NCBI GenBank assembly: GCA_047601145.1
Contig: JASGJW010000001.1
Span: forward strand, 1,798,001-1,862,000
Source: UBA7672 sp047601145
GTDB lineage: Bacteria; Pseudomonadota; Alphaproteobacteria; Caulobacterales; Hyphomonadaceae
Direction: 5' to 3'
DNA length: 64,000 nucleotides
A program made the position numbers and the translations under genes. Shown one piece after another: positions 53,308 to 61,833 of this stretch (positions within the stretch are counted from its first letter, which is position 1; every line of letters begins with the position of its first letter). The notes beneath the pieces are model-generated. The model did no database searches, had not been told where the DNA came from, and saw nothing but the letters and a program-made list of their open reading frames with translations.

Positions 53308-54165
53308 ATGGCGCATCCTGTTCGCGTGGGCGTTGGCGGCTGGAGCTTCGAGCCGTGGGGCGAGACCTTCTATCCATCCGGCCTCTCCAAGGCGAAACAG
53401 CTCAGCTACATGAGCCGCAAGATGACGGCGGTTGAGGTCAACGCGACCTACTATTCGTCATTTAAACCGGACACCTTCGCGAAGTGGGCGGAAGCTGCGC
53501 CTGATGGCTTCGTGTTCAGCCTGAAGGCGCACCGCTTCTCCACTGTCCGCAAGACGAAGGACGACATGAAGAAATCGGTCGACCTGTTTCTCGGGCAGGG
53601 GATCGCGTCGCTGAAGCAGAAGCTCGGTCCGATCAACTGGCAGTTTCCAGGCACGCGGAAGTTTGACGCCGAGTATTTCAGGACCTTCCTGTCGGTACTG
53701 CCGAAGGAGATCGGCAGGCTGCCGCTCCGCCATGCGCTCGAGGTACGGGGCTCGGGGTTCGATGTGCCGGAATTCTACGATCTGCTGACGAAGCATGGCG
53801 CGACTGTGGTCTACGCCGAGGACGATGAGTTTCCGAAGCTGCGTCATGAAGGTTCGGACTTCGCTGTTGCGCGTCTAATGCAAACGAAGGCCGAGGAGGC
53901 CAACGGCTATTCTGCAGGTGAGATCGGCCGCTTCGCCAGGATGCTGAATGGCTGGGCGAAGAAGCAGGACGTGTTTGCCTTCATCATCTCCGGCGCAAAG
54001 GAACGCAATCCGGCGGCTGCGATGGCGCTTCAGGACAAGCTCGGCGCAACGCCGAAGACTGCAGCCGAAGCCGATGCGCTTGCCGGCGTTAAAGCCACGA
54101 CGCAGAAAGCTGCGAAGAGGGCAACCGCGCCTGCCAAGGCAGCCGCGCCGAAAAAGAAGAAATAG
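53308..54165 (+). CDS. DUF72 (YecE-type) TIM-barrel protein
   Basis: 285 residues. DUF72 markers: VGVGGWSFEPWGETFYPSGL, YMSRKMTAVEVNATYYSS, FVFSLKAHRFST, then HALEVRGSGFDVPEFYDLLT. The fold is a TIM barrel related to xylose-isomerase-like enzymes; activity is not established. The C-terminal ~45 residues are a Lys/Ala/Pro tail, common at C-termini in this genus. A ribosome site (GGAGGGCGTGG) precedes the ATG. It is followed immediately by the VOC gene (2-base gap). Confidence 0.85.
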   Translation: MAHPVRVGVGGWSFEPWGETFYPSGLSKAKQLSYMSRKMTAVEVNATYYSSFKPDTFAKWAEAAPDGFVFSLKAHRFSTVRKTKDDMKKSVDLFLGQGIASLKQKLGPINWQFPGTRKFDAEYFRTFLSVLPKEIGRLPLRHALEVRGSGFDVPEFYDLLTKHGATVVYAEDDEFPKLRHEGSDFAVARLMQTKAEEANGYSAGEIGRFARMLNGWAKKQDVFAFIISGAKERNPAAAMALQDKLGATPKTAAEADALAGVKATTQKAAKRATAPAKAAAPKKKK

Positions 54166-54167
54166 CC

Positions 54168-54557
54168 ATGCGGTTGAACCAGGTCACGGTTCCGCTCGTC
54201 GATTATGTGGCGAGCGTGAAATTCTACCAGACGCTCGGCCTCAAGCTGATCGTGGATGCGCCGCCGCGCTATGCGCGTTTCGAAATGCCAGAGGCCGATG
54301 GCGGCGAGCCCTCCACCTTCTCCATCGAGTATGTCGAAGGCTGGAAGGGAGGCGACTGGCCTGAGGTCTGGTTTGAGAGTGATCGGCTGGATGCGCTTGT
54401 CGCCGACCTGAAAACAAAAGGTGTGGCGTTCGAGAGCGAGCCGGAGACGATGAGCTATCTCTGGCGCGTGGCGCACCTGCGTGATCCGGCGGGTAACCGC
54501 ATCACGCTCTACCATGCCGGCGAGAACCGGCGGAACCCGCCTTGGCGCGTGAAGTAG
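54168..54557 (+). CDS. VOC (glyoxalase/bleomycin-resistance-like) family protein
   Basis: 129 residues. A single VOC (vicinal oxygen chelate) unit: RLNQVTVPLVDYVASVKFYQ, LGLKLIVDAPPRYARFEMPE, FESDRLDALVADLKTKGVAF and HLRDPAGNRITLYHAGENRR, with a metal-ligand Glu/His pattern that is partial. These proteins are dimeric isomerases, dioxygenases or antibiotic-binding proteins; the function cannot be read. It is co-directional with the DUF72 gene 2 bases upstream and convergent with the Rrf2 gene, with which it shares no gap. Confidence 0.88.
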   Translation: MRLNQVTVPLVDYVASVKFYQTLGLKLIVDAPPRYARFEMPEADGGEPSTFSIEYVEGWKGGDWPEVWFESDRLDALVADLKTKGVAFESEPETMSYLWRVAHLRDPAGNRITLYHAGENRRNPPWRVK

Positions 54558-55046
54558 TCAGGCCAGCTTTTCTTCGAGCCATTGCGTTAACGCCGCGCGC
54601 CGCTGAGGCGTGAATTTCCGTGCGACTTCCTTCGCAATGTCGGCGAGCGTCACGGTCTTGAGTTCGGCGCGCCAGACAGCTTCGGCCTTGTTGAAAGCTG
54701 CGTGGATCTCGCACGGCTTGCGGAACTCCGCGCCGGGCTCAACACACGGGCCCTGCTGTCGGATTTCGGAACAGCGGAAAGCGTGATCCTCGCCTTCTAT
54801 CGCTTCAACGATGTCCCACAGCGTGATTTCGCTGGGACGCCGCGCCAGCCTGTAGCCGCCACGCGGACCACGCACGGACTCGACAACGCCGGCGCGCGTC
54901 AGCGCCTGCATGTGCTTGGCCATATAGGCCGGCGCAAGCGTGTGGAATTCCGCCAGCGCATTGGCCGGCAGGCCAACGCCCGCGGGCAGGCCCGCGAGCA
55001 ATGCGCACGCATGGGCCGTCCACTCGACGCCCTCGCTCATCTTCAT
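54558..55046 (-). CDS. Rrf2/IscR-family regulator with candidate Fe-S cysteines
   Basis: 162 residues from ATG 55046 (GGAG seven bases upstream). Winged helix: MSEGVEWTAHACALLAGLPA, LPANALAEFHTLAPAYMAKH, MQALTRAGVVESVRGPRGGY, RLARRPSEITLWDIVEAIEG. Three C-terminal cysteines (C92, C101, C112) occur where Rrf2 proteins bind an iron-sulfur cluster, but the spacing C-x8-C-x10-C is wider than in IscR or NsrR. The divergent promoter has a cluster of ATCCGAT-type motifs, so it probably regulates itself and the neighbouring flavoprotein in response to an oxidative, nitrosative or iron signal. Confidence 0.9.
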   Translation of the reverse strand: MKMSEGVEWTAHACALLAGLPAGVGLPANALAEFHTLAPAYMAKHMQALTRAGVVESVRGPRGGYRLARRPSEITLWDIVEAIEGEDHAFRCSEIRQQGPCVEPGAEFRKPCEIHAAFNKAEAVWRAELKTVTLADIAKEVARKFTPQRRAALTQWLEEKLA

Positions 55047-55074
55047 CGGGCCGCTCCGGAACGATTCCCTATTG

Positions 55075-55118
55075 CGGATATATAGCATCCGATTTATATC
55101 GGACACAAGATATCCGAT
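55075..55118. promoter_or_regulatory. Clustered Rrf2 operator between divergent genes
   Basis: Several copies of one hexamer in both orientations: CGGATAT (55075), ATCCGAT (55087), ATATCGGA (55096), and TATCCGAT (55111). TCCGAT-TTAT-ATCGGA (55088-55103) is a perfect inverted repeat; CGGAT(N7)ATCCG (55075-55091) is another. The AT-rich block lies 29 bases from the Rrf2 start and 24 from the flavoprotein start. Confidence 0.6.
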
Positions 55119-55141
55119 TAACAGCATTGAGGACCCTCCCA

Positions 55142-56428
55142 ATGACCTCTGCAATCCCCGGAAATGTGAACATTGTTGGCGGCGGTATCGCCGGGCTTCT
55201 GGCCGCGACGGAACTTGCGCGGTCGGGCGTGAAGGTGCGCCTGTTCGAATCGGCAGCAGACCTTGGCGGCCGGGCGCGGACAAGAGACGTGGACGGCTTC
55301 CTGCTGAACCAGGGACCGCATGCGCTTTATCGACTGGGCGCCCTGAAGCGTGAGCTGGACCGGCTCGGCGTTTCCTATTCCGGCGGCCGGGCGCTGGGCG
55401 GCACGCGACAGGCGATCCGGGACGGCAAGTTGCATGACTTGCCGATGTCCGCAGCGTCGCTGGCGATGACGAGCCTGTTCCGCATACGCGACAAGCTGGC
55501 TTTCGGCGGCATCTTCAAGGCGATCACCGATGGCGCCACAGGCGAAGGCCCGTTCTCGCAATGGCTGGATGGCCAGAAGCTCTCGCCGGTGCTGCGCCAG
55601 TCGCTTGAGGCGCTTGGGCGTCTGACAAGCTACGCCAATGGTTCGGAGGTTGTCTCGGCGGCTGCGATGCTTGACCAGATCCGGCTGGGGCTGGGCGGCA
55701 CGCTATATCTCGATGGCGGATGGTCGACGATCGTCGCGGGTCTGGCAAAAGCAGCGCGTGAAGACGGAGCCGAGTTGAATACCGGAACAAGCGTCGAGCG
55801 CGTGCTAATGGAAGGCGCGCGCTCGGTCGTGGTGCTTGCTGATGGAACGCGCGCGGAAGCTGACGCGACCATCCTTGCGCTTGGTCCGCATGAAGCGGCG
55901 AAGCTGGCTCCGACTGTGACGAGCCTCGCAGAAGAGGCGCGTGAGGCGATCCTGGTGCGGGCGAATACGCTGGATCTGGCGCTGAGACGGATGCCCGAGA
56001 AGGCACAAGACTTTGCGCTGGGGATCGACGGGCCGTTCTATTTGTCGCTGCATTCGAATTCGGCGAAGCTGGCGCCCGAACGCGGTGCCGTTGTTCATGT
56101 TGCGAAGTATCTGCCGGCGGGTGAGGGGCCTCAACGCAATGCGATCGAGGAGCTGGAAGGTGTCGCTGATCTGGTGATGCCGGGCTGGCGCGAGTTTGAG
56201 GTGCGGCGCCAGGAGCTGCGCGGGATGACGGTGTCGAACGCGTTCGTACGCTGGGATCGCAAGCGGCCTGCCGTGATGGTGGCCGATGCGCCGGGATTGT
56301 TCATCGCTGGGGACTGGGTGGGCGATGAGGGCATGATCGCGGATGCAGCCGCGGCCAGCGCAGCGACGGCGGCGCGGGCGGCGAAGGATTGGGTGTCGGG
56401 ACAGACGCTGAAACGCACGGCCGCCTGA
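55142..56428 (+). CDS. FAD-dependent oxidoreductase (amine oxidase/protoporphyrinogen-oxidase-like)
   Basis: 428 residues from ATG 55142 (TTGAGGA upstream). The FAD-binding dinucleotide fold is clear: NIVGGGIAGLLAATELARSG, VRLFESAADLGGRARTRD, and near the C-terminus PGLFIAGDWVGDEGMIADAA. Internal NQGPHALYRL fits the flavin monooxygenase/amine oxidase-protoporphyrinogen oxidase superfamily. A substrate is not evident. It is divergent from the Rrf2 regulator across a shared operator cluster and is probably its main target. Confidence 0.87.
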   Translation: MTSAIPGNVNIVGGGIAGLLAATELARSGVKVRLFESAADLGGRARTRDVDGFLLNQGPHALYRLGALKRELDRLGVSYSGGRALGGTRQAIRDGKLHDLPMSAASLAMTSLFRIRDKLAFGGIFKAITDGATGEGPFSQWLDGQKLSPVLRQSLEALGRLTSYANGSEVVSAAAMLDQIRLGLGGTLYLDGGWSTIVAGLAKAAREDGAELNTGTSVERVLMEGARSVVVLADGTRAEADATILALGPHEAAKLAPTVTSLAEEAREAILVRANTLDLALRRMPEKAQDFALGIDGPFYLSLHSNSAKLAPERGAVVHVAKYLPAGEGPQRNAIEELEGVADLVMPGWREFEVRRQELRGMTVSNAFVRWDRKRPAVMVADAPGLFIAGDWVGDEGMIADAAAASAATAARAAKDWVSGQTLKRTAA

Positions 56429-56432
56429 AGGC

Positions 56433-57710
56433 TTAGCCCGGCGGCGAAGCCACTGCCGACACGGCGATAGGCGCCGAGGAAAACGACTTGGGAAGAAGCG
56501 TCCACCAGCGCGCAGGCGCGTTCATTTTCTCGGCATAGACGCCTGCTTCCGGGCCCGTGCCGGCAAAGAGATCGCCACGATTGGGGCCGCGGCGGATCGC
56601 GCCGCCGGTATCCTGCGCCACGAGGAGGCGGTCGAACGCGCCGCCATCATAGGTCGCATCAACGAAGACGATAGCGCCGTAGGGGTGGAAGGCTGGGTCG
56701 ACTGCTATCGACCCCATCGGCGTCAGCGGCACGTTCGCTGCGCCGCGCGGACCGGCGGTGTAGTCGGCGATCGTTTCTTCCTGGAAGAAGACGTACGACG
56801 GGTCGGCGTTGAGCGCCGACTTCTGCGAACCGGGATTATTATCGAGCCACGAGCGGAAGCTGTTCCACGTGGCGCTCGGGAGCTGACCCGAATTGCGAAG
56901 GGCGCCGAGGGCTGAATTCCACTTGTAGCCGTTCTGGGCCGAGAACTGTGCGCGGGCTTCCGTGCCGTCCTGGAAGTGCAGGCGGCCGGAGCCCTGGACC
57001 TGCAGGTTGTAGAGGTCGGCCGGGTGGGCGTAGCCGATGATCTGGCCGAGGAAAGGCGTGATCGACTCGCGCTTCGGGTATGGCACGATGCGGTCGCCAT
57101 TCATCTTGCCGTTCAGCGTACGCGGAGCGCCACGCAGCGTGGCATTGTCATAGGCCTCGGCAAAGGCGCCGAGGTCGACGGTCACCATGTCGGGCGGGCG
57201 CCTGAGCAGCGGCTCGGTGAAGGGCGGGGCCCATTCGCGGCTCGCCTGGATGACGGGCTCGAAATAGGATGTCAGCTTCGCTTCGCCGGGGCCGGCGATG
57301 TATTGCGGGTCGAAATAGTTCTCGAAGAACCAGCGTTCCTGTCCAGGCTGGATCGTTGTTGCGGCGTCGCACGCGTTTAACCACTGGCCGATCGTTCCGC
57401 CATAGCGACCGCCGAGCGGTGTATCCGGCGTGCGGAGCTTCCATGAAGCACACTGGCGTTTGAAAGCAGTGAGAGCAGGGGCGACGTCGGCGGTGGCCCA
57501 GTTGGGCAGGTCGGCGAAGCGCGCGGCGGTGAGCGTGAAGTCCGTCGGGGGAATCGGGATCGATGGCGTCGAAGGGGTCGTGGGCGTGGTCACCGGCGGG
57601 CGCGGCTTGATGGGGGTGCGGCTGCCCGCAACGATGGGGGCAGGTCGCGTCGAGGCGCAGGCGGCGAGGACACTCGCGAGGCCGAGGGCGAGGATGGCGC
57701 GGTAGGTCAT
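56433..57710 (-). CDS. mltA: Membrane-bound lytic murein transglycosylase A
   Basis: 425 residues from ATG 57710 (GGAGACGCGA upstream). Lipobox LAAC (C18) anchors it to the outer membrane. The 3D/MltA fold is marked by AKLTSYFEPVIQASREWAPP, IIGYAHPADLYNLQVQGSGR, FHPYGAIVFVDATY and AQDTGGAIRRGPNRGDLFAG, where the Asp of AQDTGGAI is the catalytic residue. It cleaves the MurNAc-GlcNAc bond to form 1,6-anhydro ends. A Pro/Thr linker (about 30-55) follows the lipobox. Convergent with the flavoprotein gene (4-base gap). Confidence 0.95.
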   Translation of the reverse strand: MTYRAILALGLASVLAACASTRPAPIVAGSRTPIKPRPPVTTPTTPSTPSIPIPPTDFTLTAARFADLPNWATADVAPALTAFKRQCASWKLRTPDTPLGGRYGGTIGQWLNACDAATTIQPGQERWFFENYFDPQYIAGPGEAKLTSYFEPVIQASREWAPPFTEPLLRRPPDMVTVDLGAFAEAYDNATLRGAPRTLNGKMNGDRIVPYPKRESITPFLGQIIGYAHPADLYNLQVQGSGRLHFQDGTEARAQFSAQNGYKWNSALGALRNSGQLPSATWNSFRSWLDNNPGSQKSALNADPSYVFFQEETIADYTAGPRGAANVPLTPMGSIAVDPAFHPYGAIVFVDATYDGGAFDRLLVAQDTGGAIRRGPNRGDLFAGTGPEAGVYAEKMNAPARWWTLLPKSFSSAPIAVSAVASPPG

Positions 57711-57816
57711 TCGCGTCTCCGAAACGAAAAATCCGGCAGTCAGGCCCCTCTTCCCGTGATGGAGAAAGGTTAGCGCGAAATTGTGGCTAGTCGAGAACGG
57801 GACTGTTCTCAGCCGT

Positions 57817-58522
57817 TCAGGGCTGATTTGGCTTGAAATCCGGCCGGGCCTGGGCGGCGGGAACATTGGCCACGATGCCGGCGAGATTACCTTCCTCGCC
57901 CGCGGGGACGAGGTCGTAGAAGCCTGACAGCTTCACGCGAACGACAACGGGCTTGTCGCTGGAGTTGGAGAACTGCCAGCCCTGGATGCCATCGAAGGGT
58001 GCGGTAAGGGCGCCCTGCGCCTTGAGGCCGTAGGCCTGCTTGTAGGTCACGACCTGCATGTCCTGGCCTGGGGCGGGGGTGGTGTGGCCGTGGAAGTCGA
58101 AGTGGAAATCGTCCTTCCGTTCGGCGCCGATCACTTCCCACTCATAGATCAGGGTCGCGTCCTTCTTCATGCGGACCTTGTATTCGAGCTCGGACCCCTT
58201 CGCGCCGCCGAGGAAGTCGGTGAGGGGGATCTCGATCGTGTCGGAGCGGAACGCGGTTTCGTATTCGCGAGCCAGAGGCGCGCCGGCGGAGGTGGCGTCG
58301 ATCTCCTTCTGCTCCGGGGCCCAGAGGCGCGCGACGCCGGAGAGCTTGCCTAGCCCCAACGGGTCGACATTGAATTCGGCCGGCATGATCGCGCCCATGA
58401 CGATGAGCGCGCCGGCGACGAGACCGCCGCCGCTGATCAGCGCAAGCGTCCTGCCCGAGACATTGAGCTGTACGGGAGTCGGAATTCTCGGGAGCGATGG
58501 GCTGCTGTTCGTCAGACATCAT
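57817..58522 (-). CDS. Membrane-anchored protein of unknown function with apparent frameshift near the start
   Basis: The ATG at 58522/58519 (MMSDEQQP) has a ribosome site (CAGGAG) and overlaps the HupE stop, but that frame runs into an unrelated, Arg-rich sequence. The neighbouring frame carries a coherent protein: LPRIPTPVQLNVSGRT, a membrane helix LALISGGGLVAGALIV, then about 190 residues with EYETAFRSDTIEIPLTDFLG and FHFDFHGHTTPAPGQD. Removing one base from a CCC run near 58500 joins the two frames into a continuous product. Without it the first in-frame ATG is 58398 (193 residues) or CTG at 58515. The body is soluble and exported, with His residues suggestive of metal binding. It is coupled to HupE. 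Confidence 0.6.
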
Positions 58523-59208
58523 TTGGCTCCTGACAGAAAATAGCCCGCGAGCTGCTCACCGGCGAGGACGATGCCTGCAAGAAAGAGCAGCGCGTTGGCG
58601 GCGATGGCGAGGCGGCCGAAGGATTTGGTGGTGCGCCACAGGGTCATGGCGACGAGGATGACGGAGAGGGCCGTCACCTGGCCGATCTCGACGCCGATGT
58701 TGAAGGCGATGAGGTTGGGGACGAGGCCGTCGGCATTGAGGCCGAGTTCCTGCAGCTTGGTGGCGAGGCCGAGGCCGTGGACGAGGCCGAAGGCGCCGAC
58801 GGCGATGCGGTTATCGGGCTCGTAGCCAAGTTTCCGGAAGCCCCCGAGATTCTCGAAAGCCTTGTAGGACACCGACAGGCCGATGACCATGTCGACAAGA
58901 TGCGCCGAGACGCCGAAGTCGAACAGCACGCCGAGGATCAGCGTGGTCGAGTGGCCGAGGGAGAAGAGCGTCACATAGAGGAGGACGTCCTTCAGCCGGT
59001 AGAGGAAGAAGATCACGCCGGTGAGGAAGAGCAGGTGGTCGTATCCCGTCACCATGTGCTTGGCGCCGAGATAGAGGAAGGGGAACGGGTCGGCGCCGAT
59101 GGTGTTGCGTACGAACTCCGCATCCTTGCCGCCGATGGCATGAGCGAAGACGGGCGGCGCGATGAGGGAGAACGCGAGGAGCGCGAGTAAGATGTGATGG
59201 TTGCGCAT
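58519..59208 (-). CDS. HupE/UreJ family membrane protein
   Basis: 229 residues. Signal sequence, then the family hallmark GADPFPFLYLGAKHMVTGYD-HLLFL, and helices with LFSLGHSTTLILGVL and FGLVHGLGLATKLQ, where conserved His residues are thought to coordinate nickel or cobalt. HupE/UreJ proteins are multi-pass inner-membrane proteins proposed to import nickel or cobalt. No hydrogenase or urease genes are visible here, so a different metal-dependent role is likely. The ribosome site for the next gene lies inside its end. Confidence 0.87.
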   Translation of the reverse strand: MRNHHILLALLAFSLIAPPVFAHAIGGKDAEFVRNTIGADPFPFLYLGAKHMVTGYDHLLFLTGVIFFLYRLKDVLLYVTLFSLGHSTTLILGVLFDFGVSAHLVDMVIGLSVSYKAFENLGGFRKLGYEPDNRIAVGAFGLVHGLGLATKLQELGLNADGLVPNLIAFNIGVEIGQVTALSVILVAMTLWRTTKSFGRLAIAANALLFLAGIVLAGEQLAGYFLSGAK

Positions 59209-59674
59209 CGGGGCTCGCGGCAGTGTCGGGCGATTTGGGTAACGGCTCGGCGGAGTGTGCGCAACCTGCGTTGGGCTTGTTCTCGCGGGTGGCAGGCAGG
59301 CCTGAGTTGGATGCCGGATCAGCGCGGACGGGGCAAAGCGTATTGCATTCCAGGATCGCGGACGGGGGCGTTGCGCCTTGTTCAGCTGAGCGGTCGGTTG
59401 CCCCTATCAATTTTCAAGGATGATCGCTGTTACCGTCTGCTCAAAGAAGGCCTTGTCCGGAGCGCCGAGCCTGCATCGATGTGTGGGTTTGGGCGGACAG
59501 GCCGTCTCAGCCCAAGGCCGTTGCGTAAGCCACGCATTGGAACCCGCCTGAGCCGATCGAGCTTGGCAAACAACGGCGAGAAATCGCACTCAGCCCCGTG
59601 GCGGCTTCACAACGTCTGCAGATCGAATAGTATTTGCCGGTAGATCGAAACCGCGTGCGAAGCAGGGAAACCGC
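59209..59674. other. 466-base intergenic region without a recognisable gene
   Basis: Divergent region between HupE and a histidine kinase. Open frames present lack ribosome sites and codon texture. A TGTCCG/CGGACA pair (about 59456-59498) may form a hairpin. The kinase promoter is not identifiable by pattern; a GGAAC at 59549 has no CGTT partner at the right distance. Confidence 0.5.
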
Positions 59675-60691
59675 TTGCCCGAAATCATGTTCCAGGAGTT
59701 GGCGGACAACGCCCCTGTCATGATCTGGCGATCGGGATCGGACAAGTTGTGCAACTGGTTCAACCAGCTCTGGCTTCAGTTCGTCGGTCGGACGCTGGAG
59801 CAGGAAGTCGGATATGGCTGGGCTGAGGGCGTTCATCCCGATGACCTGCAACGCTGCGTCGAGACCTACGAAAAGGCCTTCGACGCGCGCCAACCCTTCA
59901 GCATGACATACCGACTTAGGCGCCATGACGGCGTCTACAGATGGCTGCTCGACAATGGCGCGCCCTATTATCGAGGCGGCCAGTTCGTGGGGTATTTCGG
60001 CAGTTGTATCGATGTTTCGGACGAACGGGCTGCACGCGAACAGGCCGAACAGGCCCTCGCTGAACGCGATGCCTTGCTTCGCGAGGTCTATCATCGGGTG
60101 AAGAACAATCTCCAGCAGATCGAAGGCCTCATTGCGATCGAAGCCGTAACCATCTCGGATGAAAAAGCGCTTTACGCGATGGAGGCGCTTAACGCCCGGG
60201 TTCGCGCCATGGCGGCGGTGCATCAGAAACTGATCGGATCGCGAAGTCTTACTTCCATTTCTGCGCGGGAGTTCATCAGTGGTCTTTGCGCCGACATTGC
60301 CAAAAGCCACGGCCTGGAGCGCCGGAAAATAAGAATGCAGGTCGAGGTGGATGAGATACAGATCCACATCGAACGGGCGGTCATTCTTGGTCTGCTGATC
60401 AACGAGCTTGCGACCAATGCCTGCAAGCATGCCTTTCCGGCGGCGCGGACGGGCATGGTGAGCGTCAGACTTGTGCAAGGCGAGGACGACGCGCTCCTTG
60501 AAGTGCACGATGATGGCATTGGCGTCGAACCCGGGAGCGCGTTCGCCGGTCGCTCCGTTCACTCGGGGACGCGATTGATCCGGGGGTTCATTGACCAGCT
60601 CGATGGCGTTCTGACGATCGATGGATCGGAGGGCACCCGCGTGCGGATTGTCTTTCCAAGAGCTGTTATGGGGGGAACACCGAATGGCTGA
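59675..60691 (+). CDS. PAS-domain HisKA_2/HWE-type sensor histidine kinase
   Basis: 338 residues from TTG 59675 (AGGGA upstream); ATG 59687 is an alternative. No membrane helix: cytoplasmic. A PAS/PAC sensor (about 5-120) with WYGWAEGVHPDDL-like PAS motifs leads to a HisKA_2 dimerisation domain with phospho-acceptor H140 in VYHRVKNNLQQIEGLIAIEA, and an ATP-binding domain with LGLLINELATNACKHAF and DDGIGVEPGS. This kinase class typically pairs with response regulators controlling the general stress response in alphaproteobacteria. It overlaps the receiver gene by 8 bases. Confidence 0.9.
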   Translation: MPEIMFQELADNAPVMIWRSGSDKLCNWFNQLWLQFVGRTLEQEVGYGWAEGVHPDDLQRCVETYEKAFDARQPFSMTYRLRRHDGVYRWLLDNGAPYYRGGQFVGYFGSCIDVSDERAAREQAEQALAERDALLREVYHRVKNNLQQIEGLIAIEAVTISDEKALYAMEALNARVRAMAAVHQKLIGSRSLTSISAREFISGLCADIAKSHGLERRKIRMQVEVDEIQIHIERAVILGLLINELATNACKHAFPAARTGMVSVRLVQGEDDALLEVHDDGIGVEPGSAFAGRSVHSGTRLIRGFIDQLDGVLTIDGSEGTRVRIVFPRAVMGGTPNG

Positions 60692-61055
60692 GACGGATAC
60701 GAAGGGCAGCGTTCTCATTGTCGAGGACCAGTTCCTGGCCGCCGAATTCCTTCGCATCTGGGTCGAAGCTTATGGCTTCGAGGTCTGCGCGACGGCAAAA
60801 ACCACAGCGCGTGCAATCGAACTCGCATCCCACCACAAGCCGGACATCGTCTTGATGGATGTGCGTCTGGAAGGGGAAGGGGACGGCGTTGAGGCCGCGC
60901 TCGGCATCTACGCAGAGCGGCCAACCCGCATCATCTACTGCACGGGTTCGAACGAACCCTCGACCCTGCAGCGCATTGCCGAGGACCATCCCTTCGCGGT
61001 TCTGATCAAGCCGATTGATCCGGCCGATCTGGGTGCGGCGCTGCTGGCGACCTGA
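60684..61055 (+). CDS. Stand-alone receiver-domain response regulator
   Basis: 123 residues from ATG 60684, 8 bases inside the kinase gene, with GGGGGGAACACCG upstream. It is a bare receiver: acidic pocket ED near 14-15, phospho-acceptor D59 (IVLMDVRLEGEGD), conserved T in YCTGSNEPS, and the switch Lys in VLIKPIDP. There is no output domain, so it must act by protein contact, as a single-domain regulator or phosphate sink. Translational coupling to the HisKA_2 kinase argues they are cognate. Confidence 0.92.
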   Translation: MAETDTKGSVLIVEDQFLAAEFLRIWVEAYGFEVCATAKTTARAIELASHHKPDIVLMDVRLEGEGDGVEAALGIYAERPTRIIYCTGSNEPSTLQRIAEDHPFAVLIKPIDPADLGAALLAT

Positions 61056-61212
61056 GCGCATGCCGCCTCACGCTTTCCACGGCGGGGCATGAGCCTCAGA
61101 TGATGTTCGATGCAAGCCGCAATCAATGCGGGCGAGCCGCCAGTCGCGCGGGATGAATTCGATCGGTCATCCGGCGGGCCGTTCCATGCGTATCGAAGGA
61201 ATGGAGGCCAGC

Positions 61213-61617
61213 ATGGATGTCGTGAAGGGCGCGGTGGCGGCGGGGATTATCCTTGCGGTTCTGGATGTAATCTGGCTCGGCGTGGTTGCGCGAGGGTGGA
61301 TCGCGGGACAACTCGGGCCGTTGATGCGCGAGCAGATACAGTTTGTGCCGGCGGTGATGTTCTACCTGCTCTATGCGGCCGGGCTGGGGTTCTTTGCGGT
61401 GGCGCCGTCGCTGGAGACGGGCGACTGGTCGCGGGCCGCGATGGCGGGGGCGTTCCTGGGACTGGTCGCCTACGGGACCTATGACCTGACCAATCTGGCG
61501 ACGCTGAAGAACTGGCCGTTGCCGATGGTGATCGTCGACATGGTGTGGGGCGCGGCGGTGTCGGCTGCGTCGGCGGCCGGCGGTGTTGTGATGCTCAAGC
61601 AGTTCGGCTGGGCGTAG
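61213..61617 (+). CDS. DUF2177 family membrane protein
   Basis: 134 residues from ATG 61213 (GGAGG five bases upstream); a longer upstream frame is less likely. Four membrane helices: VVKGAVAAGIILAVLDVIWL, FVPAVMFYLLYAAGLGFFAV, AAMAGAFLGLVAYGTYDLTN, and VIVDMVWGAAVSAASAAGGV. The YDLTNLATLKNWP-x5-D motif is diagnostic of DUF2177, a small inner-membrane family of unknown function. Convergent with the XRE regulator. Confidence 0.87.
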   Translation: MDVVKGAVAAGIILAVLDVIWLGVVARGWIAGQLGPLMREQIQFVPAVMFYLLYAAGLGFFAVAPSLETGDWSRAAMAGAFLGLVAYGTYDLTNLATLKNWPLPMVIVDMVWGAAVSAASAAGGVVMLKQFGWA

Positions 61618-61830
61618 TCATTCATCCCACTGGAAGACTTCGGTGATCTCGACGCCGAAGACGTGCGCGATACGGAAAGCGGCCTCGAGCGAGGGCGAGT
61701 ACTTTCCGGCCTCGATGGCGGCGATGGTCTGACGCGTCATGCCGATCTTCTCGGCGAGATCGCTTTGCGTCATCTCGCCGTGTTCGAAGCGGAGGCGTCG
61801 GATCTGGTTGGCGATGGGGAGCTTCGCCAT
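61618..61830 (-). CDS. XRE-family helix-turn-helix regulator
   Basis: 70 residues, a single HTH_3 domain: MAKLPIANQIRRLRFEHGEM, TQSDLAEKIGMTRQTIAAIE, AGKYSPSLEAAFRIAHVFGV. Small stand-alone XRE proteins of this type often sit beside a membrane protein and are thought to be anti-toxin-like or metal/stress regulators. It is followed 3 bases upstream (same strand) by a four-helix membrane protein, with which it almost certainly forms one transcript. Confidence 0.9.
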   Translation of the reverse strand: MAKLPIANQIRRLRFEHGEMTQSDLAEKIGMTRQTIAAIEAGKYSPSLEAAFRIAHVFGVEITEVFQWDE

Positions 61831-61833
61831 CTG

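Noticed and set aside
59549..59575. GGAAC near 59549 as an EcfG promoter of the histidine kinase
   Set aside because: No CGTT at 16-17 bases; the sequence there reads AGCT/GCTT.
59194..59643. 149-residue open frame in the region before the HisKA_2 kinase
   Set aside because: No ribosome site, Arg/Ser/Trp-rich translation, no recognisable motif; treated as intergenic.
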